64,000 nt of DNA from Pseudochelatococcus lubricantis (GCF_042432495.1 NZ_JBHLXC010000002.1:1116001-1180000); one strand, 5' to 3'. Positions 25,576 to 34,792 are shown, counted from the stretch's first letter. Numbers and translations are program-made. The notes: generated by a model not told the origin, from the letters alone.

Positions 25576-27012
25576 ATGACATCCGTGACTCTCCCGGCGA
25601 TTGGCGTGGTGCTGCCGGAACTGCTGCTCGCCGTAGGCTCGTTGGCGCTGTTGCTGATCGGCGCGGTCAGGGGCGACCGTGCGAGCGGCCTCGTCAACGC
25701 GCTCGCGCTCGTCCTGCTGGTGCTGGCGGGGATTGCTGTGGCCTTCCAGGGGCCGGAGAAGATCGTGGCGTTCAACGGCTCGTTCGTTCTCGACGGTTTC
25801 GCCCGGTTCTGGAAGCTGCTGGCGCTGATCGGCTCGGCGGCGGCTATCGCGATGTCGCGCGAGTTCTTCGTGCGGGAACGGCTCGACAAGTTCGAGTTCC
25901 CGGTGCTGGTGCTGCTGTCGACACTTGGCATGCTGCTGATGATTTCGGCCGACAGCCTGCTGATTCTCTATGTCGGACTGGAGCTGCAGAGCCTTGCGAT
26001 CTACGTCATCGCCGCCTTCGACCGCGACAACGCGCGCTCCACCGAAGCCGGGCTGAAGTATTTCGTGCTGGGCGCCCTGTCGTCGGGAATGCTGCTCTAC
26101 GGCTCTTCGCTGGTGTACGGGCTGACGGGCAGCATCGTCTTCTCCGATATCGCCGCGGCGCTGGCCGGTGGGCATGGCGTGCTGTTCATCTTCGGGCTGG
26201 TGTTCATCATCGCGGGTCTGGCGTTCAAGATTTCGGCGGTTCCGTTCCATATGTGGACGCCGGACGTGTACGAGGGCGCGCCGACGCCCGTCACGGCCTT
26301 CCTGGCGGCGGCTCCCAAGATGGCGGCGATGGCGCTCATCGTGCGCGTGCTGATGGGGGTGTTCCCGGCGATCGTCGATCAGTGGCAGCAGATCATCGTG
26401 TTCGTGGCACTGGCATCGATGGCGCTGGGCTCGTTCGCGGCGATCGGCCAGCGCAGCATCAAGCGGCTGATGGCCTATTCCTCCATCGGCCACATGGGTT
26501 ACGCGCTGGTCGGACTGGCGGCGGGTACTCCCCAGGGCGTCGAGGCGGTGCTGATCTACACGGCGATCTATCTCGCCACGACACTCGGCGCCTTTGCCGG
26601 TATTCTGGCGCTGCGCAACGGCAACGTCTATGTGGACCGGATCGACGATCTCGCCGGCCTGTCCCGCTCGCAGCCGGCGCTCGCGTTTTTCTTCGCGATG
26701 ATCTTCTTCTCCTTCGCCGGTATTCCGCCGTGGGCCGGGTTCTTCGGCAAGCTCTATGTGTTCGGTGCGGCGATCGAGGCGGGGCTCTACACGCTGGCGA
26801 TCATCGGCGTGCTGACGAGCGTGGTGGGAGCGTTCTATTATCTGCGCGTCGTCAAGATCATCTACTTCGACGAGCCGAAGGCGCCCTATGAGCCGATGAC
26901 GCCGGTGCTGAAGCTGGTGCTGGGCGCATCGAGCGTGGTCGTGCTGCTGTTCTGGGTGTTGCCCGCGCCGCTGGTGGGCGCCGCGGCTGTGGCTGCGAAA
27001 TCGTTGTTCTGA
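25576..27012 (+). CDS. nuoN: NADH-quinone oxidoreductase subunit N (proton pump)
   Basis: Third antiporter-like subunit, 478 residues, about 14 helices. The Glu-bearing helix LYVGLELQSLAIYVIAAFDRD and the Lys-bearing FKISAVPFHMWTPDVYEGAPTPVTAFL segment are present, with SSIGHMGYALVG further on. The ATG at 25576 is 10 bp after nuoM. The frame is open upstream to 25528, but that part lies within nuoM. The stop overlaps the birA start. Confidence 0.97.
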   Translation: MTSVTLPAIGVVLPELLLAVGSLALLLIGAVRGDRASGLVNALALVLLVLAGIAVAFQGPEKIVAFNGSFVLDGFARFWKLLALIGSAAAIAMSREFFVRERLDKFEFPVLVLLSTLGMLLMISADSLLILYVGLELQSLAIYVIAAFDRDNARSTEAGLKYFVLGALSSGMLLYGSSLVYGLTGSIVFSDIAAALAGGHGVLFIFGLVFIIAGLAFKISAVPFHMWTPDVYEGAPTPVTAFLAAAPKMAAMALIVRVLMGVFPAIVDQWQQIIVFVALASMALGSFAAIGQRSIKRLMAYSSIGHMGYALVGLAAGTPQGVEAVLIYTAIYLATTLGAFAGILALRNGNVYVDRIDDLAGLSRSQPALAFFFAMIFFSFAGIPPWAGFFGKLYVFGAAIEAGLYTLAIIGVLTSVVGAFYYLRVVKIIYFDEPKAPYEPMTPVLKLVLGASSVVVLLFWVLPAPLVGAAAVAAKSLF

Positions 27013-27815
27013 TGCTCCCGGACAATCGATTCTCTCTATCGTCTGAGGTTGAGGCCGCCGGTGTGAGACTGGCGGCTTTTGACGTGTTGAACGGCTCGAC
27101 CAGCACGGAGGCCATGGAGAGTGGCCGCGCCGGCGATCCGGGTCCGCTGTGGGTTGTGACCGATCATCAGCTGGGCGGTCGCGGGCGGCGGAACCGGGCC
27201 TGGAGTTCGCCGAAGGGCAACCTGGCCGCGAGCCTGCTGCTCACCACCAATGCTTCGGTTGCGCTTGCGGCGACGCTCGGTTTCGTGGCAGGCGTTGCAC
27301 TGGAGCGGGCGATCGTGCGTGTCGCGCCGTTCCTGCGGCATCGCGTCAGCCTGAAATGGCCCAACGACATCCTGGCTGACGGGTCGAAGCTTGCCGGCAT
27401 CCTGCTGGAGAGCGAGCCGCTCGACGCGGGGCGGCGAATCGTGGTGGTCGGCATCGGCGTCAACGTCGTGGCGGCGCCGGAGGGGTTGCCTTATCCGGCG
27501 ACGTCGCTGCTGTCGATGGGCGGGGCGATGTCGGCGCAACAGCTGTTTTCCGCGCTTGCGGACGAGTGGCTGCGATGTGTAGGGCTTTGGGACGAGGGGC
27601 GCGGCGTGGCGGTCATTCGCGATCTGTGGCTCGAACGTGCGTCGGGACTGGGCGCGCCGGTCAGCGTGCAGACGCCGGAGGGCGTGCTCGGGGGCGTGTT
27701 TGAAACGATAGACGACGCGGGTCGTCTGATAATGCAGCGGGCGGATGGACGCAGCCTGGCGATTGCCGCCGGTGAGGTCCACTTCGGCACCGCTGCGACG
27801 GTACGGAAGGATTGA
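27012..27815 (+). CDS. birA: Biotin--[acetyl-CoA-carboxylase] ligase (monofunctional)
   Basis: Attaches biotin to the carboxyl-carrier protein through biotinyl-AMP. The 267-residue product shows the biotin loop GGRGRRNRAWSSPKGNL, the SLKWPNDIL segment with the catalytic Lys, and the KLAGILLE strand. There is no N-terminal winged-helix DNA-binding domain, so it cannot act as the biotin-operon repressor. The start shares one base with the nuoN stop. Linkage to nuoN and RNase J is usual in Hyphomicrobiales. Confidence 0.95.
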   Translation: MLPDNRFSLSSEVEAAGVRLAAFDVLNGSTSTEAMESGRAGDPGPLWVVTDHQLGGRGRRNRAWSSPKGNLAASLLLTTNASVALAATLGFVAGVALERAIVRVAPFLRHRVSLKWPNDILADGSKLAGILLESEPLDAGRRIVVVGIGVNVVAAPEGLPYPATSLLSMGGAMSAQQLFSALADEWLRCVGLWDEGRGVAVIRDLWLERASGLGAPVSVQTPEGVLGGVFETIDDAGRLIMQRADGRSLAIAAGEVHFGTAATVRKD

Positions 27816-27821
27816 CAGCGG

Positions 27822-29492
27822 ATGGCGCCTCGCACGGATGGTCTGGTTTTCGTGGCCCTCGGGGGGCTTGGCGAGATCGGCAGGAATCTCGGCCTCTACG
27901 GTTTCGGTCCCGAGGACCGGCGCAAGTGGGTCATGGTCGACTGCGGCATCAGCTTCGCGGGGGAGGAAGCGCCAGGCGTCGATCTGGTGTTCCCCGACAT
28001 CCGCTTCATTGCGGAGGAGCGCCGCGATCTCCTCGGCATCATCATCACCCATGCGCATGAGGACCACATCGGCGCGCTGGCGAAGCTGTGGCCGCAGCTC
28101 AATGCGCCCGTCTACTGCACGCCATTCGCGGCGGGCCTTCTGGAAACGCGCCGCCTGTCGGAGCCCGGCGCGCCGAAAATTCCGCTACATACGGTGAAGC
28201 AGGGCGGGCGGATATCGCTGCCACCGTTCGACATCGAGTTCATCCCGGTGGCGCATTCGATTCCCGAGGCCAATGCGCTGGCGATTCGCACGCCGCTTGG
28301 CACGGTGCTCCACACGGGCGACTGGAAGATCGACCCGACGCCCTTCGTCGGCGTGCCGACGGATGGCGCGCGCCTGGCGCAGATCGGCGACGAGGGCGTG
28401 CTGGCGATGGTGTGCGATTCCACCAACGCGCTGCGCGACGGGGCGAGCCCCAGCGAGTCCGACGTCGCCGCTTCGCTGGCCGAATTGATTGCGAAGGCGC
28501 CGGCGCGAGTCGCGGTGACGACCTTCGCCTCGAACGTGGCGCGCATCCGCGCCGTGGCCGAGGCGGCGGCAAAGGCGGGGCGCGAGATCGTCGTCGTCGG
28601 GCGTGCCATGGACCGCGTGAGTGGCGTGGCCGGCGAGCTCGGCTACCTCGATGGGCTGCCGCCGTTTCGCACGCCTGAAACGTACAGCCAGCTGCCACGC
28701 GACAAGGTGGTGGCGCTGCTCACCGGTAGCCAGGGCGAGCCGCGCGCGGCGATGGCGCGGGTCGCGACCGACAGCCATCCCGATATCTCGCTCGCGGCCG
28801 GCGACAGGGTGATCTTTTCCTCGCGCGCCATTCCGGGCAACGAGAAATCCATCGACGGGATCGTCAACAATCTGGTGCGCCGCGGTGTCGAGGTGATCAC
28901 CGATCGCGAGGCGCTCGTACATGTGTCCGGCCATCCGCGCCGGGGCGAACTGGAGCAGATGTACCGCTGGGTGCGGCCGAAGATCGTGCTCCCTGTCCAC
29001 GGTGAGCCGATGCATCTCGCGGGGCATCGCGATTTCGCCCGCAAGCAGGGTGTCGAGGTGATCCTAAGCGCCGAGGACGGCGAGTTGGTGCGCTTCGCGC
29101 CGGGCGCTGCCGGCGTCGTCGACGAGGTGCCGACCGGGCGCGTGTATCAGGACGGCGATCTGCTCGTCAATGCGGCCGAGCGCACCGTTCCGGAGCGGCG
29201 CAGGCTGGGCTTCGCCGGTGTGATCTCGATCGCCGTCGCCCTCACCGACAAGGGCGAACTGGCGGGCGACGTGTCCGTCGGTACGTCCGGACTGCCCCCG
29301 GTGACGGCCGATGGCGAGATCTTCGACGAGATCATCGGCGAGACCGTCGTCGAACTGCTGGAATCGCTGCCGCGCGCGCGCCGGCGCGATCCCGATACCG
29401 TTGTCAACGCCGTGGAGCGGGCGGTGCGTGCCGAGGTCCAGCGCAAGTGGGGCAAGAAGCCGACCTGCCACGTGCATGTCCTGACCGTGTAG
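27822..29492 (+). CDS. rnj: Ribonuclease J
   Basis: Metallo-beta-lactamase/beta-CASP ribonuclease with endonuclease and 5'-3' exonuclease activity, used for rRNA and mRNA processing in alphaproteobacteria. The zinc-binding motif HAHEDH is at residues 77-82. The catalytic domain is split by the beta-CASP insert (GRAMDRVSG), with the SGHPRRGELEQMYRWVRPKIVLPVHGE region near residue 370, and a small C-terminal domain follows. 556 residues is normal. It starts 6 bp after birA. Confidence 0.95.
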   Translation: MAPRTDGLVFVALGGLGEIGRNLGLYGFGPEDRRKWVMVDCGISFAGEEAPGVDLVFPDIRFIAEERRDLLGIIITHAHEDHIGALAKLWPQLNAPVYCTPFAAGLLETRRLSEPGAPKIPLHTVKQGGRISLPPFDIEFIPVAHSIPEANALAIRTPLGTVLHTGDWKIDPTPFVGVPTDGARLAQIGDEGVLAMVCDSTNALRDGASPSESDVAASLAELIAKAPARVAVTTFASNVARIRAVAEAAAKAGREIVVVGRAMDRVSGVAGELGYLDGLPPFRTPETYSQLPRDKVVALLTGSQGEPRAAMARVATDSHPDISLAAGDRVIFSSRAIPGNEKSIDGIVNNLVRRGVEVITDREALVHVSGHPRRGELEQMYRWVRPKIVLPVHGEPMHLAGHRDFARKQGVEVILSAEDGELVRFAPGAAGVVDEVPTGRVYQDGDLLVNAAERTVPERRRLGFAGVISIAVALTDKGELAGDVSVGTSGLPPVTADGEIFDEIIGETVVELLESLPRARRRDPDTVVNAVERAVRAEVQRKWGKKPTCHVHVLTV

Positions 29493-29498
29493 GCGGCC

Positions 29499-29729
29499 AT
29501 GGACAGCGTCGTGGGCATGCTCGCCCTCTACTTTATCATCTGGTGGATCACGCTGTTCGCCATTCTGCCGCTGGGCGTGCGCAGCCAGTGGGAGGACGAG
29601 GTGGTGCCGGGCACGGAGCCCGGCGCGCCGCAGCGCCCCAAGATGTGGCGCAAGGCGCTGATCACGACGGTCGTCGCCGCGGTGATCTTCGCCTTCATCC
29701 AGATGCTGATCCGCACTGTCACGTTGTGA
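29499..29729 (+). CDS. DUF1467 family small membrane protein
   Basis: A 76-residue inner-membrane protein with two helices (about residues 5-25 and 52-72). It carries the family's conserved WWITLFAILPLGVRSQ segment and a middle loop of the VVPGTEPGAPQRP type. Function unknown. It lies 6 bp behind RNase J and upstream of proS, the position it commonly holds in this order, which suggests a conserved but unexplained link. Confidence 0.88.
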   Translation: MDSVVGMLALYFIIWWITLFAILPLGVRSQWEDEVVPGTEPGAPQRPKMWRKALITTVVAAVIFAFIQMLIRTVTL

Positions 29730-29796
29730 CGGAGGGTTGCGCGCAAGTGTCGCGCGAGCGGGGGCGGTTTCGGTGAGCGGTGCCAGATGGAAGCTG

Positions 29797-30009
29797 CTAT
29801 AAGAAAAAAGCAAGGCCGGAGCCTTGCTTGGAAAGTGAAAGCCAAATTCTCAACCCGCCGCAACGCATATGGCCACCTTGTTTTGTGGCATTGGCCGCGC
29901 CCGACTGACTTCCTCCCGAGACTTGGACCGCTGCATCGGCGCCGCCTTCGCGGATATCCGATCGCCAGCCGGCGCCATTCATACGACATTCGTCGTAGAT
30001 TGTCATCAT
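29797..30009 (-). CDS. Possible small ORF or small RNA on the minus strand before proS
   Basis: The 441-bp gap 29730-30170 has no rightward gene. On the minus strand, however, there is a transcript-like arrangement. An AGGAAAAG ribosome site precedes ATGATG at 30009, and a 70-codon frame follows (MMTIYDECRMNGAGW and onward, Gly/Ser-rich). It ends inside a strong intrinsic terminator. Early in the frame lies a TACGAC/GTCGTA hairpin (29982-29997) and a CGGATATCCG palindrome (29951-29960). The frame could be coding, but its running into the terminator stem makes a structured small RNA equally possible. I recognise no family. Confidence 0.35.
   Translation of the reverse strand: MMTIYDECRMNGAGWRSDIREGGADAAVQVSGGSQSGAANATKQGGHMRCGGLRIWLSLSKQGSGLAFFL
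29800..29829 (-). terminator. Intrinsic terminator for leftward transcription
   Basis: Nine-base arms AAGCAAGGC and GCCTTGCTT (29808-29829) with a 4-base loop. Read on the minus strand the stem is followed by a run of T, so it terminates leftward RNA. No recognised leftward gene lies to its right, which implies an unannotated transcript. Confidence 0.75.
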
Positions 30010-30170
30010 CTTGCTTTTCCTGAATCTGACATGCGCGCAGCCGCCGCGCTCGCTCCGCGGAATGGGCGCGGGCGGTGGAAACCGGTGTGCAGGATGCGCG
30101 ACAGATGCTATTCCCCTATGAAGGGTTATCATCCGATTCCATCGCGTCCGTCTTGCCATTCAGGGTTCCC

Positions 30171-31493
30171 ATGCGCCTCAGCCGTTATTTCCTCCCCAAC
30201 CTCCGCGAAACCCCCAAGGAAGCGGAGATCGTCTCGCACCGGTTGATGCTTCGCGCCGGGATGATCCGGCAGCAGTCGGCGGGCATCTATGCGTGGCTGC
30301 CGCTCGGGCTGCGGGTACTGAAGAAGATCACGGCGATCATCCGTGAGGAGCAGGAGAGGGCGGGGGCGCAGGAAATCCTGATGCCGACGATCCAGTCGGC
30401 CGATCTGTGGCGCGAATCGGGTCGCTACGACGCCTATGGCAAGGAGATGCTGCGCATCCGCGACCGCCACGACCGCGAGATGCTCTACGGCCCCACCAAC
30501 GAGGAGATGGTCACGGATATCGTGCGCTCCTTCGTCCGCTCGTACAAGGACCTGCCGCTCAACCTCTATCACATTCAGTGGAAGTTCCGCGACGAGATCA
30601 GGCCGCGCTTCGGCACCATGCGCTCGCGCGAGTTCCTGATGAAGGACGCCTATTCTTTCGATATCGACGCGGCCGGCGCCCGCCACTCGTACAATAAGAT
30701 GTTCGTCGCCTACCTGCGCACTTTCGCGCGGATGGGGCTCAAGGCCATTCCGATGCAGGCCGACACCGGGCCGATCGGCGGCGATCTCAGCCACGAGTTC
30801 ATCATTCTCGCCTCGACCGGCGAGAGCGAGGTGTTCTGCCACCGGGATTTCCTCGACTTTTCCGTGCCGCCCGCCGATACCGACTTCGACAACGCGGAGG
30901 GTCTGCAAGCCCTTTTCGACCGTTGGACGGCGCTTTATGCGGCGACGTCCGAAAAGCACGATCCGGCGACGTTCGACGCCATTTCGACCGGCAAGCAGGT
31001 GTCGGCGCGCGGCATTGAGGTGGGGCACATCTTCTATTTCGGCACCAAGTATTCCGCGCCGTTGAAGGCGACGGTGACGGGGCCGGACGGGCAGGAGCAT
31101 ACGCTGCACATGGGCTCCTACGGCATCGGCCCCTCGCGCCTCGTCGCGGCGATCGTCGAGGCGAGCCACGATGATGCCGGGATCGTATGGCCGGATGCTG
31201 TCGCGCCGTTCCATGTCAGCCTGCTCAACCTGAAGGTGGGCGATCAGGCGACGGATGCCGCCTCGCTGCGGCTGGAGAAGGCGCTCGCGACACGGGGCTT
31301 CGACGTGCTCTACGACGACCGGGACGAGCGCCCGGGGGCGAAGTTCGCCACTGCAGACCTGATCGGTTCGCCGTGGCAGGTGCTGGTCGGGCCGAAGTCG
31401 CTGGCCGAGGGCAAGGTCGAGGTCAAGCGCCGCGCGACGGGCGAGCGCGAGTTGCTCTCCGTCGAGGATGCCGTGGAGCGAATCGCTTCGTGA
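30171..31493 (+). CDS. proS: Prolyl-tRNA synthetase (short alphaproteobacterial form)
   Basis: Class II aminoacyl-tRNA synthetase charging tRNA-Pro. The 440-residue product has motif 1 with the QSAGIYAWLPLGLRVLKKI region, motif 2 (FRDEIRPRFGTMRSREFLMKDAYSFD) and motif 3 near GSYGIGPSRLVAA. It ends with an anticodon-binding domain (residues 340-440). The roughly 180-residue editing insertion found between motifs 2 and 3 in E. coli is absent, as in other alphaproteobacteria. Start ATG 30171 gives the usual MRLSRYFLPNLRETPKEAE N-terminus. Confidence 0.95.
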   Translation: MRLSRYFLPNLRETPKEAEIVSHRLMLRAGMIRQQSAGIYAWLPLGLRVLKKITAIIREEQERAGAQEILMPTIQSADLWRESGRYDAYGKEMLRIRDRHDREMLYGPTNEEMVTDIVRSFVRSYKDLPLNLYHIQWKFRDEIRPRFGTMRSREFLMKDAYSFDIDAAGARHSYNKMFVAYLRTFARMGLKAIPMQADTGPIGGDLSHEFIILASTGESEVFCHRDFLDFSVPPADTDFDNAEGLQALFDRWTALYAATSEKHDPATFDAISTGKQVSARGIEVGHIFYFGTKYSAPLKATVTGPDGQEHTLHMGSYGIGPSRLVAAIVEASHDDAGIVWPDAVAPFHVSLLNLKVGDQATDAASLRLEKALATRGFDVLYDDRDERPGAKFATADLIGSPWQVLVGPKSLAEGKVEVKRRATGERELLSVEDAVERIAS

Positions 31494-31536
31494 GCACGGC
31501 AGGGTACGGGCGGGCGCGGCGGAGGACGTGACGACG

Positions 31537-32820
31537 ATGGCGAAGGGCTATTCAAACGATCCCGGCGCGACGAAGCCCTTCGCGCCCTTCGAGTGGCTGC
31601 TGGCGTGGCGCTACCTGCGGGCGCGTCGGCGCGAGGGGTTCATCTCCATCATCGCCGGCTTTTCCTTTGCGGGGGTCATGCTCGGCGTGGCGACGCTGAT
31701 CGTCGTCATGTCGGTGATGAACGGCTTCCGGGCGGAACTGCTGAACAAGATCATCGGCGTCAACGGCCATATCTTCATCACCCCCATCGATTCGCCGCTG
31801 CGCGACTATGCGGAGGTGTCGCAGCGCGTCGCGGCGGCGCCGGGCGTCGTGCGCGCCGTGCCGATGGTCGAGGGGCAGGCGCTCGCCTCCTCACCCTATA
31901 ACGCGGGCGGCGTGCTGGTGCGCGGCGTGCGCGAGCAGGACCTCGCCGCGACCCCATTCGTCGCCGACACCATCCGCGAGGGTACGCTCGCGGGCTTCGA
32001 CGAGAAGGGAGGGGTGGCGATCGGCCGGCGCCTCGCCGAGCAGTTGAGCCTGCGGGCGGGCGACACGCTGACCGTCGTCTCGCCGAAGGGTGCGGCGACG
32101 CCCTTCGGCACCGCGCCGCGCATCAAGTCGTATCCCATCGTCGCCATCTTCGAAATCGGCATGTCGGAATTCGACGCCGCCTTCGTCTACATGCCGCTTG
32201 AAGAAGCGCAGAATTACTTCAACCGCGACGGCGACGTAAGTGTCATCGAGGTGTACCTGAAGGACGCCGATCGGGTGGACGAGGCGCGAGCGGTGATCGA
32301 CCAGGTGGCCGGGCGGCAGATCATGATGACGGACTGGCGCCAGCGCAACCGCACGTTCTTTTCCGCGCTGGAGGTTGAGCGCAACGTGATGTTCCTGATC
32401 CTGCTGCTGATCGTGCTCGTTGCGGCGCTCAACATTGTATCCGGCCTGATCATGCTGGTGAAGGACAAGAGCGCGGACATCGCCATCCTGCGTACCATGG
32501 GCGCAACGCGCGGCGCCATCATGCGGGTGTTCCTGATCACCGGCGCCTCCATCGGCATTTCCGGCACGGTGGCGGGCTTCCTGCTGGGGCTCGTGATCAC
32601 GCTGAACGTGGAAACGATCCGCTCGTTCCTGTCGTCGCTGACCGGCACCGACCTGTTTTCCGCCGAAATCTACTTCCTGAGCCGCCTGCCGGCGGTCATC
32701 GAGCCCGGCGAGGTGGCGACCGTGGTGTTCACCGCGATCGTGCTGTCGCTGCTGGCAACGCTCTATCCGAGCTGGCGGGCGGCGCGCCTCGATCCCGTTG
32801 AAGCCCTGCGTTACGGTTGA
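31537..32820 (+). CDS. lolC: Lipoprotein-releasing ABC transporter permease (LolC/LolE type)
   Basis: Inner-membrane component of the Lol system, which extracts outer-membrane lipoproteins and hands them to LolA. The 427-residue protein has one N-terminal helix (residues 40-65), a periplasmic MacB-like domain, and three C-terminal helices, the FtsX/LolC layout. As is usual in alphaproteobacteria a single permease replaces the LolC/LolE pair, so it probably works as a homodimer. I start at ATG 31537; GTG 31528 is possible but too close to the GGAGGA ribosome site. lolD follows after 4 bp. Confidence 0.92.
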   Translation: MAKGYSNDPGATKPFAPFEWLLAWRYLRARRREGFISIIAGFSFAGVMLGVATLIVVMSVMNGFRAELLNKIIGVNGHIFITPIDSPLRDYAEVSQRVAAAPGVVRAVPMVEGQALASSPYNAGGVLVRGVREQDLAATPFVADTIREGTLAGFDEKGGVAIGRRLAEQLSLRAGDTLTVVSPKGAATPFGTAPRIKSYPIVAIFEIGMSEFDAAFVYMPLEEAQNYFNRDGDVSVIEVYLKDADRVDEARAVIDQVAGRQIMMTDWRQRNRTFFSALEVERNVMFLILLLIVLVAALNIVSGLIMLVKDKSADIAILRTMGATRGAIMRVFLITGASIGISGTVAGFLLGLVITLNVETIRSFLSSLTGTDLFSAEIYFLSRLPAVIEPGEVATVVFTAIVLSLLATLYPSWRAARLDPVEALRYG

Positions 32821-32824
32821 CAAC

Positions 32825-33523
32825 ATGAGCCAGACGAACGTGCCGCCGACGCCCGCCCTGTTCCTGTCGCAGGTGCGGCGCCATTACCGGCAAGGGCAGG
32901 GCATGCTGGAGATTCTGCGTGGCATCGATGTCGCCGTGTGGCCCGGCGAGATCGTGGCGCTGGTGGCGCCGTCGGGCTCCGGAAAATCGACGCTGCTGCA
33001 TTGTGCCGGCTTGCTGGAGCGGCCTGACGGGGGCGAGGTCTATATCGGCGCCCAGCCCACGGTCGGGCTCGACGACGCGGGGCGCACGCGCCTGCGGCGG
33101 CTGGAGATAGGCTTCGTCTACCAGTTCCACCATCTGCTGCCCGAATTCTCCGCCATCGAGAACGTCTGCCTGCCGCAGCTCATCCGCGGCCTCGACAGCC
33201 GTATGGCCAAACAGCGGGCGGCGGAATTGCTATCGTTTCTCGGGCTTGCGGAGCGTCTCGATCACCGCCCGGCGGAGCTGTCCGGCGGCGAGCAGCAGCG
33301 CGTGGCGATCGCCCGTGCCGTGGCCAACGCGCCACGGCTGTTGCTGGCGGACGAGCCGACCGGCAACCTCGACCCCAAGACCGCCGACCATGTCTTCGCG
33401 ACGCTGGTGGCGCTGGTGCGCGCCTCGCGGCTCGGCGCGCTGATCGCCACCCACAACCTCGACCTCGCTGCCCGCATGGACCGCCGGATCACCATCCGCG
33501 ACGGCCTCGCCGTGCCGATATAG
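32825..33523 (+). CDS. lolD: Lipoprotein-releasing ABC transporter ATPase
   Basis: ATPase partner of the preceding permease, 232 residues. Walker A is APSGSGKST, the signature is LSGGEQQRVAIARAV, Walker B is LLLADEPTGNLD, and the switch His is in ATHNLDLA. FHHLLPEFSAIENV is typical of LolD. In Hyphomicrobiales dnaE commonly follows lolD; here the next gene is the unrelated RpiR-type regulator. Confidence 0.94.
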   Translation: MSQTNVPPTPALFLSQVRRHYRQGQGMLEILRGIDVAVWPGEIVALVAPSGSGKSTLLHCAGLLERPDGGEVYIGAQPTVGLDDAGRTRLRRLEIGFVYQFHHLLPEFSAIENVCLPQLIRGLDSRMAKQRAAELLSFLGLAERLDHRPAELSGGEQQRVAIARAVANAPRLLLADEPTGNLDPKTADHVFATLVALVRASRLGALIATHNLDLAARMDRRITIRDGLAVPI

Positions 33524-33868
33524 ACGAAGCGCTGGCGACTTCACAGATATGGCGGGCGTCGGCAGCATGTCCGTGGTCACTGCATCAGTTGCGATATAAG
33601 CTGCCTGATTGAAACGCCGGATGATGCCGTGCGGAGTGTGCCCGTCGAGGCAGCGCAAGTGTAAGGTGCACCGGAGCGTGGGGATCACGCCCATGACTCA
33701 GCCGATCCTGGCTGGCGGAGCCGCCGATGAGCACCTGCGGCAGATGGCGGGAGAGGACTGCGGAGTCCCCTCCTTCAATCTTCCATATGGGATCGCGTAG
33801 CATTTACTTTCCGACAGGATGAATGTAACAGGCACTACGGAAAGAACGGTCACCGCATAAGGACGCAG
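33524..33868. other. 345-bp gap after lolD, probable junction of the iron cassette
   Basis: No convincing gene. Short frames exist on both strands. The most coding-like is a 35-codon stretch starting at 33693 (MTQPILAGGAADEHLRQM) that ends GVPSFNLPYGIA, faintly like the start of fumarylacetoacetases. It stops at 33800 and is probably decayed or spurious. The region marks where the expected dnaE neighbour is missing and the transporter cassette begins, so it may contain gene debris. The regulator's promoter should lie in its right end. Confidence 0.4.
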
Positions 33869-34792
33869 ATGTCTGCAGGTCACAGTGGGGCACGGGGTAA
33901 AAAGCGCGATGTGTTCAGCGATCGCTTCGCGCGCCGTTGTGAGGAGCTTTCACCGTCCTTCAAACGGGTCGCGGCCTTTATCGACGCCAATCGGCTGACG
34001 GTGCTGACCTCCTCCGCCGTCGATCTCGCGCGGGAGATCGGAACGTCGGACGCGACTGTGATCCGTGCCGTCCAGGCCTTGGGCTTCGACGGGCTGCACG
34101 ATCTGAGGAGCGAGATCGCCGCATCTTATGGCAAGCGCAACGCGCCCGTGGACAATCTGCGGCGCACGCTGGCCGAGGCGTCGGAAAGTGTCGAGGCCGC
34201 GCTGGATACGGTTCTCGAAGTCTTCGCCACGGGGCTGGATGCCCTGGGCAAGCCCGCGTTTCGCGGGAATGTGCTGGCAGCATTGGACATCCTGCATACG
34301 GCGGAACGCATTGTGCTCTTCGGTATCGGGCCGACGGCCCATATCGCTGCCTATTTCGCGGCGCGGTTGCGGCGAAAGGGGAAGAAGCAGGCCGTGCTCG
34401 ACCGGACGGGGGCGGAGCTTGCCGACCAGCTTCTCGACCTCGCGCACGGCGATGCCCTGCTGATGCTGGCCTACGGCAAGCCTTATCCCGAAGCCGAAGT
34501 CGCGCTCGCCGAGGCGCGTCGGCTGCGGATGCGCGTGGTTCTCGTCTCCGACTCGGAGGACACGGAACTCGCCCGGCGGGCCGACGTTGTGCTGGCGGTT
34601 CCGCGTGGGCGGAGCGAGCGAATGGCGCTGCACGGCGTGACCGTTTTGTGTCTGGAAATGCTCCTGCTCGGTCTGGCAACATCGGACTCGCAAAAAGCCG
34701 TGTCCACGCTGGGGGAGCTTGAGCGCCTGCGCAAGGCCACACGCTCCCGAAAACTATCGACCCACCCAGGAAAACTTCCGGACGAAAAATGA
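33869..34792 (+). CDS. MurR/RpiR family transcriptional regulator with SIS domain
   Basis: A 307-residue regulator. Residues 10-85 form the HTH_6/RpiR DNA-binding domain (RRCEELSPSFKRVAAFI, then TSDATVIRAVQALGF). Residues 130-270 form a SIS domain (VLFGIGPTAHIAAYFAARL), which in this family usually senses phosphorylated sugars. An AAGGAC ribosome site precedes the ATG. The stop overlaps the ABC ATPase start (ATGA), so the regulator is translated with a transporter component that looks specific for ferric iron, an odd match for a sugar-phosphate sensor. It probably controls the transporter genes downstream; the effector is unknown. Confidence 0.9.
   Translation: MSAGHSGARGKKRDVFSDRFARRCEELSPSFKRVAAFIDANRLTVLTSSAVDLAREIGTSDATVIRAVQALGFDGLHDLRSEIAASYGKRNAPVDNLRRTLAEASESVEAALDTVLEVFATGLDALGKPAFRGNVLAALDILHTAERIVLFGIGPTAHIAAYFAARLRRKGKKQAVLDRTGAELADQLLDLAHGDALLMLAYGKPYPEAEVALAEARRLRMRVVLVSDSEDTELARRADVVLAVPRGRSERMALHGVTVLCLEMLLLGLATSDSQKAVSTLGELERLRKATRSRKLSTHPGKLPDEK

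Noticed and set aside
33693..33800. Short plus-strand frame ending GVPSFNLPYGIA, reminiscent of a fumarylacetoacetase N-terminus
   Set aside because: Only about 35 residues, no further homology in any frame, and the resemblance rests on four or five residues. It could be gene debris but cannot be supported.
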